Assembly (NCBI GenBank): GCA_048268845.1
Contig: JBLWUQ010000012.1
Coordinates: 25,544-89,543, forward strand
Reading direction: 5' to 3'
From: Muriiphilus sp048268845
GTDB taxonomy: Bacteria > Pseudomonadota > Alphaproteobacteria > Rhodobacterales > Rhodobacteraceae
DNA length: 64,000 nucleotides
In this document: piece by piece, positions 1 through 7,552 of the stretch
Position numbering within the stretch: the first letter of the stretch is position 1
Layout of the letters: every line of letters starts with the position of its first letter
Notes under the pieces: generated by a model
What the model was told of the DNA's origin: nothing
Seen by the model: the letters and a program-made list of their open reading frames with translations, nothing else
The model's database searches: none
Position numbers and translations under genes: made by a program

Positions 1-404
1 GTGGTCTTGATCTTGGTCGTGTCGGTCCCGGTCGTCGGCTCGGTCACGCCCATGCTTTGCAGCCGCAACTCGCCGCTGGCGATCTTGGGCAGGTAGTATT
101 GCTTTTGCGCGTCCGACCCGTGCCGCAGCAGCGTGTTCATGTTGTACATCTGGCCGTGACAGGCACCGGCATTGCCGCCGGAGCGGTTGATCTCTTCCAT
201 GATGATCGACGCTTCGGTCAGGCCAAGGCCCGAGCCGCCAAATTCCTCCGGGATCAGGGCAGCCAGCCAGCCTTCGCTGGTCAGCTTGTTCACGAATTCC
301 TCGGGATAGGCTTTGTCGGCGTCCACCTTGCGGTGGTATTCCGGCGGAAAACCGGCGCACAGCGCGCGCAGGGCGTCGCGCAGATCCTGATGCGGGTCGT
401 TCAT
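1..404 (-). CDS. Acyl-CoA dehydrogenase, N-terminal part (runs off the left edge)
   Basis: The minus strand reads from an ATG at 404 to the window edge without a stop, giving about 134 residues starting MNDPHQDLRDALRALC. It shows the helical N-terminal domain of acyl-CoA dehydrogenases (EEFGGSGLGLTEASIIMEEI) and the start of the middle domain (GVTEPTTGTDTTKIKT), which helps form the FAD and substrate site. These flavoenzymes oxidise an acyl-CoA to the 2,3-enoyl-CoA. The ATG overlaps the stop of the hydratase gene just upstream (ATGA), so the two are translationally coupled. The C-terminal domain with the catalytic base is outside the window, so substrate class cannot be judged. Confidence 0.9.
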   Translation of the reverse strand, partial: MNDPHQDLRDALRALCAGFPPEYHRKVDADKAYPEEFVNKLTSEGWLAALIPEEFGGSGLGLTEASIIMEEINRSGGNAGACHGQMYNMNTLLRHGSDAQKQYYLPKIASGELRLQSMGVTEPTTGTDTTKIKT

Positions 405-1261
405 TCTGTATCCTTCACTGTGGCGGTTGCGCTCATGGCCAGCGCGCCGTTGTGGCCGCTTACCCAGAGTTTGACGGTGTCGTCGGCGCCGGGCTGGCCG
501 TGAACCGAGAAATCATCGGTATCGAATACCGGCGAGATGGCGCGAAAATCGAAGGCGGTCACGTCCTTGCCGGGCATGTTTCGCCGCAGCAGGTCCAGCA
601 TCAGCGTGGCCAGAAGCGGGCCATGCACGACCAGGCCGGGATAGCCTTCGGTGCCGGTGCTGTATGGCCGGTCATAGTGAATGCGGTGGCCATTGAACGT
701 CACGGCGGAATAGCGAAACAGCATGACCGGATCGGGCGAGATCACCCGTGAAAAGGCGCTGCCATCCGGGGCTTGCGGCGGCGTGGGCAGGGGTGCGTCC
801 GGTGAGGGCGGGGCGCGGTAGACGATGTCCTGCCGTTCCTCGATCCCCTGCACGTCGCCGTCGAACACCTGATGGCGCAGGGTGACGAACACCAGATCGC
901 CGCTTTTTCCGGCCTTGTGTTCGACCGACTCGACGGTCGACACCTTGCGCAATTCGCGCCCGATCCGCATCGAGGCCGACCACGTCAGCCGGCTGCCAGC
1001 CCACATCCGGCGCGGCAAAGGCACCGGCGGCAGGAACCCGCCAAGGGCGGCGTGGCCGTCCTCGCCCGCATCCTCGAGTTTGTAGACCGGCAGGAAATGC
1101 AGCCAGTGCCAGAGTGGCGGCAGGGGTGTTCCGTCGGCATGGTCGGGGTCGTCGCGGTTCAGCGTTGCCGACAGCGCGTTCGACGGAAACGGCGCGATGC
1201 GCTCTGTCACCGTCTGGGACTTGCCGATCCACTTGCGCAGATGATCCATGTCGAGTGTCAT
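401..1261 (-). CDS. MaoC-like / FAS1-like dehydratase (mesaconyl-C4-CoA hydratase type)
   Basis: The product is 286 residues with the double hot-dog layout of the HTD2 / mesaconyl-C4-CoA hydratase group. The N-terminal half has the LPPLWHWLHFLP segment and GGFLPPVPLPRRMWAGS; the C-terminal half has FNGHRIHYDRPYS (a hydratase-2-like motif with His and Asp-type residues) and GLVVHGPLLATLMLDLL. It probably hydrates or dehydrates a branched or dicarboxylic enoyl-CoA. I chose ATG 1261 (MTLDMDHL) because GGAG lies 8 nt upstream; a longer frame to 1360 would run through the promoter of the divergent LysR gene. The stop overlaps the acyl-CoA dehydrogenase start. The exact substrate is not known. Confidence 0.8.
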   Translation of the reverse strand: MTLDMDHLRKWIGKSQTVTERIAPFPSNALSATLNRDDPDHADGTPLPPLWHWLHFLPVYKLEDAGEDGHAALGGFLPPVPLPRRMWAGSRLTWSASMRIGRELRKVSTVESVEHKAGKSGDLVFVTLRHQVFDGDVQGIEERQDIVYRAPPSPDAPLPTPPQAPDGSAFSRVISPDPVMLFRYSAVTFNGHRIHYDRPYSTGTEGYPGLVVHGPLLATLMLDLLRRNMPGKDVTAFDFRAISPVFDTDDFSVHGQPGADDTVKLWVSGHNGALAMSATATVKDTE

Positions 1262-1370
1262 GCGCGGCTCCGTTGTCCTTGACCTTGGCATTATGGACCC
1301 TTTGTTGTGTTCTGGAAATTCGCTATCGTTTAATGGCACGTTCGACGCAGCAGAACGCAAAGGAGTTGCG

Positions 1371-2291
1371 ATGCATTTCGAGTTTACCGATCTTCGCCTC
1401 TTCGTTCATATCGCCGAAACCGGCAATCTGACCCATGGCGCGGCACGGGCTTTCCTGTCGGCACCTGCGGCCAGCGCGCGCATCCGTGCGCTTGAGGCCA
1501 ACCTCGATTGCCAGTTGTTCTATCGCGGCAACAAGGGTGTCAGCCTCACGCAATCCGGCGAGATGCTCTTGCGCCATGCACGGATCATCCTGCGCCAGAT
1601 CGACTATCTGCATGACGATTTCACCGGGCCGGACAATGACAAGGCCGGACACGTCCGCATCTTTGCCAACACCACCGCCGTTACCGAATTCATGCCCGAA
1701 GTGCTGGCCCGGTTCCTCGCGTCGCGGCCCGGCGTCACCATCGACCTTCAGGAACGGCTGACACAGGATATCGTGCGCGCGATCCGCGATGGCTCGGCAG
1801 ATCTGGGCATTGTCTCGGGCGACATCGACCGCACCGGGCTTGAGGCGATCCGCTTTTCGACCGACCGGCTGGTGCTGGCAGTTCCCGGAAGGCATGCGCT
1901 GACCGGACGCCAATCCGTCGCCTTCGCAGATACGCTGAAGTGGGAACATATCGGCCTGCACGAAGGCAGCACGCTGCTGGCGTTCTTGCGGGGGTTGATG
2001 GAACGGAATGGCTATGAACGGGTCCTGCGCGTCAAGGTGCGCAGCTTTGAAGCCATGTGCCGCATGATCGAAGCCGGCGTCGGCATCGGCGTCCTGCCGG
2101 AATCGGCTGCCGTCAGGCATACGGGCACGATGCGCATTGCGCTGGTCGGCATCGAAGACGCCTGGGCCTTGCGCGAACGCCACGTTCTGGTCCGGTCGCT
2201 GGATGCGCTTCCCGGTGCCGGTCGCGCCCTGGTCGACGAACTCGTCCAGAGCGCATCGGGAGGAAGCAGGTCGCTTGCGCCGACAGGCTAA
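1371..2291 (+). CDS. LysR-family transcriptional regulator
   Basis: This is a 306-residue LysR protein. The N-terminal winged helix is clear (FTDLRLFVHIAETGNLTHGAARAFLSAPAASARIRALE, about residues 4-42), followed by the periplasmic-binding-like effector domain (for example the GSADLGIVSG and GVGIGVLP segments). I chose ATG 1371 because AAAGGAG sits 6-7 nt upstream and the HTH begins at once; a frame from 1248 adds 41 residues with no LysR similarity. It is divergent from the hydratase and acyl-CoA dehydrogenase genes (110 bp between), which are its likely targets. It converges on the UbiD-type decarboxylase gene. The effector is unknown. Confidence 0.9.
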   Translation: MHFEFTDLRLFVHIAETGNLTHGAARAFLSAPAASARIRALEANLDCQLFYRGNKGVSLTQSGEMLLRHARIILRQIDYLHDDFTGPDNDKAGHVRIFANTTAVTEFMPEVLARFLASRPGVTIDLQERLTQDIVRAIRDGSADLGIVSGDIDRTGLEAIRFSTDRLVLAVPGRHALTGRQSVAFADTLKWEHIGLHEGSTLLAFLRGLMERNGYERVLRVKVRSFEAMCRMIEAGVGIGVLPESAAVRHTGTMRIALVGIEDAWALRERHVLVRSLDALPGAGRALVDELVQSASGGSRSLAPTG

Positions 2292-2345
2292 GCCCGCCGG
2301 GGCAAGGGGCCGCGCCACAAGGGTCCGGCCGAGCCCCCTGCCCTA

Positions 2346-3767
2346 TCAGGTCAGCAGCGCATCGACATCCGCATCCGCATCGGTGCAGGCGTCGATATCC
2401 ACCTCGTCCTCGCCCGGAACATGGATGCGGCGGAACCGCATCTCGGGCGCATCAAGCGGGATCGTCGCATCCATGCCGAGCTTGGCCCCGAGGCCGTTTC
2501 GCGTCGAGGGGTCGAGCTTGGAGTTCTGGCTGTCCGCAATCATGACCATGTCGCGGTCGGCCTGGAACCGGGTGGCGATGGCCCATTCGACTTCGGCCGG
2601 ATCGTGGATGTTCACGTCTTCGTCCACCACCACCACATGCTTGATATCGTAGTGTGACGCCATCGCGCCGAGGATCACGTTCTTGACCTCGCCTTCGTTG
2701 CGCTTCTTGAACTTCACGTAAAGATGATACCGGCACACCCCGCCAAGCGAGAGATGGACATCGCGCACCATCGGGAAATTGCGCTTGAGATTGGCAAGGA
2801 TCGTCGCCTCGCGCGGAATCCCGCCAAGCAGAAGATGCTCCAGCCCGCCGCCGACGATCGTGTGGAAGATCGGATTGGTGCGCGTCGTCACCAGATCAAC
2901 CTCGATGACATGGCTCTTGGCGCGTTCGCCGTAATATTGCGGGAACTCGCCGAATGGCCCCTCAAGCTCGCGGACATTTGCCAGCAAGCGTCCCTCGATC
3001 ACGATCTCCGCATCCGCCGGCACCCTGATCTCGCTGTTGCGGCACTTGGCGACGGGCAATGGCCGACCGATCAGTGCCCCGGCCAATTCCAGCTCGTCAT
3101 AGTCAAGCGGCACGATGGCCTGCGAAGCAAGCAGGGCGGCAGGGCTGGCGCCGATCACGACCGCCACGTCAAGATCTTCCCCCATCGCCTCGGCCTGCTG
3201 CTGGAAATCCCAGGTGTGGCGCGGCAACAGCAGCGCGCCCATCCGGTTCGGCCCCGAGATCTGAAGGCGATGGATCGAGACGTTCTGCCGGCCCGTGCGC
3301 GGGCTGCGCACGATCACCAGACCGGCGGTGATATAGGCGCCGTTGTCATGCGCGTTGTGCGTGGGAATCGGCAAGAGCGCCAGAAGATCCGGCGCCTCGT
3401 GAACCTCCTTCTGGCAGGCGGGATCAGCAACGTCGCGCCATGCGATCGGGTTCAGAACGGCGTTCTGGAAGTGATCCAGCAACCCCGGCTCATCCACCCC
3501 CAGCGCCTCGGCGATCCAGCCCCGGTTCGACACCACCCCCGAGACGACCGTGCCGGGGTGGCCGTCCGGATGCGGCAGCAGAACGGCCTTTCGTCCTTCG
3601 AGGTGCTTGGCGATTGCCGCGACTTCGAATTCCAGCCGCTTGCCCGGATGGGTGATCGTCAGCCTGCCGGTGCGCCCGAGATGGCGCACCCAGCCACGGA
3701 AGTCCCCGATCGCGCCGTCAAAGCCGGTCTGTTCCCGATTCGATGTCGTGGTCTTGTCGTCTTCCAT
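2346..3767 (-). CDS. UbiD-family prenyl-FMN decarboxylase (HmfF-like candidate)
   Basis: The 473-residue product is a UbiD-family (de)carboxylase, which uses prenylated FMN to remove CO2 from aromatic or unsaturated acids. The prFMN and metal-binding spacing of the family is kept: Asn162, Arg167 (SIHRLQISG), Glu227 (DYDELELAG), then Glu269 and Glu274 in ELEGPFGEF, which would complete the Glu-Arg-Glu catalytic triad. It is the last clear gene of the operon running from 13222 and follows the Mo hydroxylase, CoA ligase and crotonase. That neighbourhood suggests 2,5-furandicarboxylate as substrate (HmfF role), an inference from gene set only. No UbiX-type prenyltransferase gene is in the window, so the cofactor must come from elsewhere. 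Confidence 0.88.
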   Translation of the reverse strand: MEDDKTTTSNREQTGFDGAIGDFRGWVRHLGRTGRLTITHPGKRLEFEVAAIAKHLEGRKAVLLPHPDGHPGTVVSGVVSNRGWIAEALGVDEPGLLDHFQNAVLNPIAWRDVADPACQKEVHEAPDLLALLPIPTHNAHDNGAYITAGLVIVRSPRTGRQNVSIHRLQISGPNRMGALLLPRHTWDFQQQAEAMGEDLDVAVVIGASPAALLASQAIVPLDYDELELAGALIGRPLPVAKCRNSEIRVPADAEIVIEGRLLANVRELEGPFGEFPQYYGERAKSHVIEVDLVTTRTNPIFHTIVGGGLEHLLLGGIPREATILANLKRNFPMVRDVHLSLGGVCRYHLYVKFKKRNEGEVKNVILGAMASHYDIKHVVVVDEDVNIHDPAEVEWAIATRFQADRDMVMIADSQNSKLDPSTRNGLGAKLGMDATIPLDAPEMRFRRIHVPGEDEVDIDACTDADADVDALLT

Positions 3768-3804
3768 GGCTGGGTGCCTTCCTGTGGTTCGGGATCTTGC
3801 GCGT

Positions 3805-4620
3805 TCAGATCGTATCCTTGAAATTGGCTTTGCGCTTTTCTCCGAAGGCGGCGATCCCCTCCTGGTAATCCTCGGTCAGGCGCAGTTTCTCGTAGGCGTG
3901 GCCTTCGATATCCATGCCCACGGTCAGGCTGGTGTCATAGGTCGTCGCCAGCACCCGCTTGATGGTGCGCTGCGCCAGCGGCGAGCCCTCGCGAAGTTTC
4001 TTCACCCGGGACATGATTTCCTGCTCCAATGCCGCGCTGTCCGCGACCACCTGGGTCAGCAGGCCCCATTGCTGCGCCTCCTCTGCCGGCACGCGCCGAC
4101 CGAACGCCATCATGTCGAAGGCGCGCGTCGTGCCGGCGATGCGCGCGACGCGCTGGCTGCCGCCGCTGCCCGGAATCTGGCCCAGCGTCACTTCGGGAAG
4201 TGCCACCACGGTGTCCTTGGTCGCGAGCCGGACGTCGCAGGCCATGGCCAGTTCGAACCCGACGCCCATGGCGTATTTCTCCATCGCGCAGATCACCGGT
4301 TTGGGGCAGCGCTCGGGCGAGGCGATGTTCCAGGCCAGATCGGACATGCGGTCGACCGGGATATCGGGAAATGCCTTCACGTCGCCGCCCGAGGTGAACA
4401 CCCCGCCGGCACCGCGGATCACGACGACGCGCACGTCGTCATCTTCGCCGAAAGCCTCCATGATTGCGTTGATCTGCTGGCGTCCGCGATACGACACGAT
4501 GTTGAGCGGCGCCCGGTCGAGGATGAGCCAGCCGATCTTGTTCTCGGTGTCGACTTCGTAGCGAAGCCCGTCGAGGTCTTGCAGGATTGAAGCGCGCAGT
4601 TTGGCGTAGTCTTTGGTCAT
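3805..4620 (-). CDS. Enoyl-CoA hydratase/isomerase family protein (HmfE-like candidate)
   Basis: A 271-residue crotonase-fold protein. The oxyanion-hole segments are visible (GGVFTSGGDV near residue 76 and KYAMGVGFEL near 119), and both glutamates of true hydratases are present: Glu123 in GFELA and Glu143 in PEVTLGQIPGSGG. Its place between the CoA ligase and UbiD genes of an hmf-like cluster suggests the hydrolase or hydratase acting on the ring-opened furoyl-CoA product, but crotonases vary widely in chemistry and the sequence alone does not fix it. AAAGGA lies 8 nt before ATG 4620. Confidence 0.88.
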   Translation of the reverse strand: MTKDYAKLRASILQDLDGLRYEVDTENKIGWLILDRAPLNIVSYRGRQQINAIMEAFGEDDDVRVVVIRGAGGVFTSGGDVKAFPDIPVDRMSDLAWNIASPERCPKPVICAMEKYAMGVGFELAMACDVRLATKDTVVALPEVTLGQIPGSGGSQRVARIAGTTRAFDMMAFGRRVPAEEAQQWGLLTQVVADSAALEQEIMSRVKKLREGSPLAQRTIKRVLATTYDTSLTVGMDIEGHAYEKLRLTEDYQEGIAAFGEKRKANFKDTI

Positions 4621-4644
4621 GGGATGATCCTTTTCGAATTGAAG

Positions 4645-6177
4645 TCAGTTTTTCTGAGATGTTTCGCGAAGCTCTCGGCGCAAGAGTTTTCCCGAAGCCG
4701 AGCGTGGCAGTGAGGCGACAAAACGGTATTCGCGCGGGCGCTTGAACCGCGCCAGTCCGCTTTGCAGGCACGCATCATCAAGCGTTTTCTGGTCGATCTC
4801 GGCACCGCTCGTCTGGATATAGGCCACGACCTTCTGCCCCAACCGCTCGTCAGGCTCGCCCACCACCGCCACGGCAATCACCGCGTCCAGCCGGGTCAGA
4901 ACATCCTCGACCTCCTCGGGATAGATGTTCTCGCCGCCCGAGTTGATCATGTCATCGACGCGGCCGACGACGAAAAGATCGCCGTCCTCGTCGATCACAC
5001 CCAGATCGCCGGTGCGATACCAGCCCCGGTGCAGCGCCTTGCGGTCCGCGTCCGGTCGCTTCCAGTAGCCGCTGAACGCCTCCGGACACGCCATGCTGGC
5101 AATGATCTCGCCGGGCTGCCCCTGAGCGACCAGGTTGTCGACGTCGCCCGGGTCGCCGGTCGCGGAGACGACGCGCAGGGACTGGTTGACGCCCGCACGC
5201 CCCGCGCAGCCGGGCTTTTCCACCTGCCGGTCGCTGGTCGAAAACGTGTAGATCTCGCTCGACCCATAGAAATTCAGGAACACTTCCGGCTTCAGCCTCT
5301 CCTGTATCGCACCGGTCAGGGTGGTCGTCATCGACATGCCGGCATAGCCGACATGCGTGAGGCAGGTAAGGTCGGCGCTGTCGCATTCCGGCAAACGCAG
5401 CATGTCGTGATACATCGTCGGCACCAGGAACGCGCTGGAAATGCGCTCGCTCTCGATCAGGCGGATCACCGTCTCGGGGCGGTATTCCGGCACGCAGACC
5501 AGCTTGCCGTTCAGCATGGCGGTCGAGAGCATGATGCGGATGCCCATGGTGTGGAACATCGGCATCACGCCGATGGCCGACTCGCCATAGCGGTATCTGT
5601 TGTGAACCAGTTGCGACAGGCCCGCCATATGCTCGGCGGTGTGGCTGCGTGGCACGCCTTTCGGGCGCCCGGTGGTGCCCGAGGTATAGAGCATGAGGCA
5701 CGGCTGGGCGGGGTCGAGGTCCGCCGGGCCATCGACCGGCTGCGCGTCCAGCAGTTGCGCAAAGCTGCGCCCCTCGCCTTGTCCGCCCGGCCCCACGATC
5801 AGCCGGTCGGCGGGAAACGACATCTCCGACAACGCCTCGACGATGGCCGCGCCCGGCCCGTCGTCGTAGGCCACGGCGGCGGCTTCGGCGTCCTCGATGC
5901 AATAGCGCAGTTCCTCGGCGGTGGCCCGCCAGGTCACGGGGGTGAAGATCAGGCCCAGCATCTGCGACGCCCAGTAGAGCGTCGCCATCTCGTAGCGGTT
6001 GCGCATGACGACGACGAAATGGTCGCCCTGTCGCAACCCCATCTGCCGCAATCCGCCCGCCGTGCAGCGGATCTCGTCATACCATTGCCCGTAGCTGCGG
6101 CGTGTCGAGCCATCGACGATCGCCTCCGCCCCCGGGCTGCGCTGAACGGCGAAATGGAACAATGTGCCCAGATCCAT
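4645..6177 (-). CDS. AMP-dependent acyl-CoA ligase (HmfD-like candidate)
   Basis: A 510-residue acyl/aryl-CoA synthetase of the ANL superfamily, forming an acyl-AMP and then the CoA thioester. Motifs in order: the P-loop-like YTSGTTGRPKGVP, FYGSSE (A5), GWYRTGDLG (A7), GRVDDMINSGGENIYPEEVE (A8) and the C-terminal catalytic lysine in PRSASGKLLRREL (A10). I chose ATG 6177, three bases past the TGA of the upstream iron-sulfur gene (6182-6180); a longer frame to 6525 only overlaps that gene and has no ligase sequence. Position right after a Mo hydroxylase suggests 2-furoate or a similar heteroaromatic acid as substrate (inference). Confidence 0.9.
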   Translation of the reverse strand: MDLGTLFHFAVQRSPGAEAIVDGSTRRSYGQWYDEIRCTAGGLRQMGLRQGDHFVVVMRNRYEMATLYWASQMLGLIFTPVTWRATAEELRYCIEDAEAAAVAYDDGPGAAIVEALSEMSFPADRLIVGPGGQGEGRSFAQLLDAQPVDGPADLDPAQPCLMLYTSGTTGRPKGVPRSHTAEHMAGLSQLVHNRYRYGESAIGVMPMFHTMGIRIMLSTAMLNGKLVCVPEYRPETVIRLIESERISSAFLVPTMYHDMLRLPECDSADLTCLTHVGYAGMSMTTTLTGAIQERLKPEVFLNFYGSSEIYTFSTSDRQVEKPGCAGRAGVNQSLRVVSATGDPGDVDNLVAQGQPGEIIASMACPEAFSGYWKRPDADRKALHRGWYRTGDLGVIDEDGDLFVVGRVDDMINSGGENIYPEEVEDVLTRLDAVIAVAVVGEPDERLGQKVVAYIQTSGAEIDQKTLDDACLQSGLARFKRPREYRFVASLPRSASGKLLRRELRETSQKN

Positions 6178-6179
6178 GA

Positions 6180-6686
6180 TCAGCCTCCCTGACCGTTTTG
6201 CGTGTTGGCCACCTCGAGGATGGCCTGGACCATTCCGTGATAGTCGGTGCAGCGGCACAGATGCCCCGAGAGCATGTCGCGGACCTCGGTCTCGGTCGGC
6301 GCGGGGTTGTTCTCCAGAAATTCCGTCGCCGACATCAGTATCCCGGCGGTGCAGAACCCGCATTGCAGCGCGTGGTGCCGCCGGAACGCCGCCTGAAGCG
6401 GGTTCAGTCCGTCCTCTCCGGCCAGATCCTCGACGGTGCGGATGTCCGCGCCGTCCGCCTGGATCGCGTATTGCGTGCAACTGCGTTGCGCGGTGCCGTC
6501 GCGGATGATCGTGCAGGCGCCGCACACGCCATGCTCGCAGCCGACATGGACGCCGAAGAACCCCAGTTCGTGACGCAGGAAATCGCTGAGCAGCATGCGT
6601 GGCTCGGCGTCGCCGCTGAGCTCCTTGCCGTTGACCGTCAACACGATCCGGTGGCGCTGGCCGCCCTTGCTGATCTTGCGGGTCAT
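6180..6686 (-). CDS. [2Fe-2S] subunit of a molybdenum hydroxylase (CoxS/HmfC type)
   Basis: A 168-residue iron-sulfur subunit of the xanthine dehydrogenase family. The plant-ferredoxin-type cluster ligands are Cys50, Cys55, Cys58 and Cys70 (CEHGVCGAC...C), and the second cluster in the C-terminal helical domain uses Cys109, Cys112, Cys144 and Cys146 (CGFC...CRC). It passes electrons from the Mo centre to the FAD subunit. The gene overlaps the FAD subunit gene by 4 bp (ATGA) and runs straight into the CoA ligase gene, so all are in one transcript. Confidence 0.95.
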   Translation of the reverse strand: MTRKISKGGQRHRIVLTVNGKELSGDAEPRMLLSDFLRHELGFFGVHVGCEHGVCGACTIIRDGTAQRSCTQYAIQADGADIRTVEDLAGEDGLNPLQAAFRRHHALQCGFCTAGILMSATEFLENNPAPTETEVRDMLSGHLCRCTDYHGMVQAILEVANTQNGQGG

Positions 6687-7552
6687 GTGGCCGGTCCTTC
6701 CGATTGCGCCAGTGCTTGTTCCAGAACGCGGCGGATCAGCACTCTTGCCAATGCCCGGCGATGCGGGGCCGATGCCGCGCTGTCGCTTAGCGGGTCGAGC
6801 TTGCCCGCGATGTTCTCGGCGATCGCCGCGAACAGCTCCGGCCCGGCCTGCTCGCCCGCGGCGCCGTCCGGGTCGATCACCACTGGCCGGTCCTCGACCC
6901 CGCCCAGACCGACCGAGATATCCACGATCCGACCGGCTTCCAGACGCATCCGGCAGGCGGCGGCGGCAAGTGCAAAGTCGCCGTGGCGCTGTGCGATTTC
7001 CTCAAAGCCAAAGCAATCGCCAGGGCGCCTGCCCGGCCAGTCGAGGGCCACGACCATCTCTTCGGGCGCGCGCGCCGTGGTCAGCATTCCGAGGAAGAAA
7101 TCACGCGCAGGAACCGCCCGCTGGCTTCGCCGCGAGCGAAGCCGCACCGTGCCGCCGACAGTTGCCAGCGTCAGCGGGATCTCGGAACTGGGATCGGCAT
7201 GGGACACCGAACCGCCCAGGGTTCCGCGATTTCGGGTTTGCACATGTCCGACCCAGGGCAGCGCGAGGTGAAGCAGCGGCACCGCTTCTCCCAACGCGCG
7301 GTGCCCCAGCGCCGCACTCTGGCGCACGACCGCCCCGGTGGTGAAACCGCTGCCCGAAGGGGTGACCGCGTCCAGCCCGTCGATACGGCCAATGTCGATC
7401 ACCAGCGACGGCCTGACCAGCCGCATGTTGAGCATCGGGCCAAGCGACATGCCTCCGGCCATCAAGACCGCGTCGCCGCCATGCTCGGCCAGCAGCGCCG
7501 TGGCCTCTTCAACCGTATCGGGGCGAATGTAGTCGAATGCGACCGGCTTCAT
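6683..7552 (-). CDS. FAD-binding subunit of a molybdenum hydroxylase (CoxM/HmfB type)
   Basis: A 289-residue FAD subunit of the CoxM / XDH-B type. The two FAD-contact motifs are present: AGGMSLGPMLNMRL near residue 32 and TLGGSVSHADPSSEIP near residue 113. The C-terminal CO-dehydrogenase-flavoprotein domain follows. It accepts electrons from the [2Fe-2S] subunit and hands them to an unknown acceptor. The start overlaps the stop of the large-subunit gene (ATGA at 7552-7549), as usual for these three-subunit enzymes. Confidence 0.93.
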   Translation of the reverse strand: MKPVAFDYIRPDTVEEATALLAEHGGDAVLMAGGMSLGPMLNMRLVRPSLVIDIGRIDGLDAVTPSGSGFTTGAVVRQSAALGHRALGEAVPLLHLALPWVGHVQTRNRGTLGGSVSHADPSSEIPLTLATVGGTVRLRSRRSQRAVPARDFFLGMLTTARAPEEMVVALDWPGRRPGDCFGFEEIAQRHGDFALAAAACRMRLEAGRIVDISVGLGGVEDRPVVIDPDGAAGEQAGPELFAAIAENIAGKLDPLSDSAASAPHRRALARVLIRRVLEQALAQSEGPAT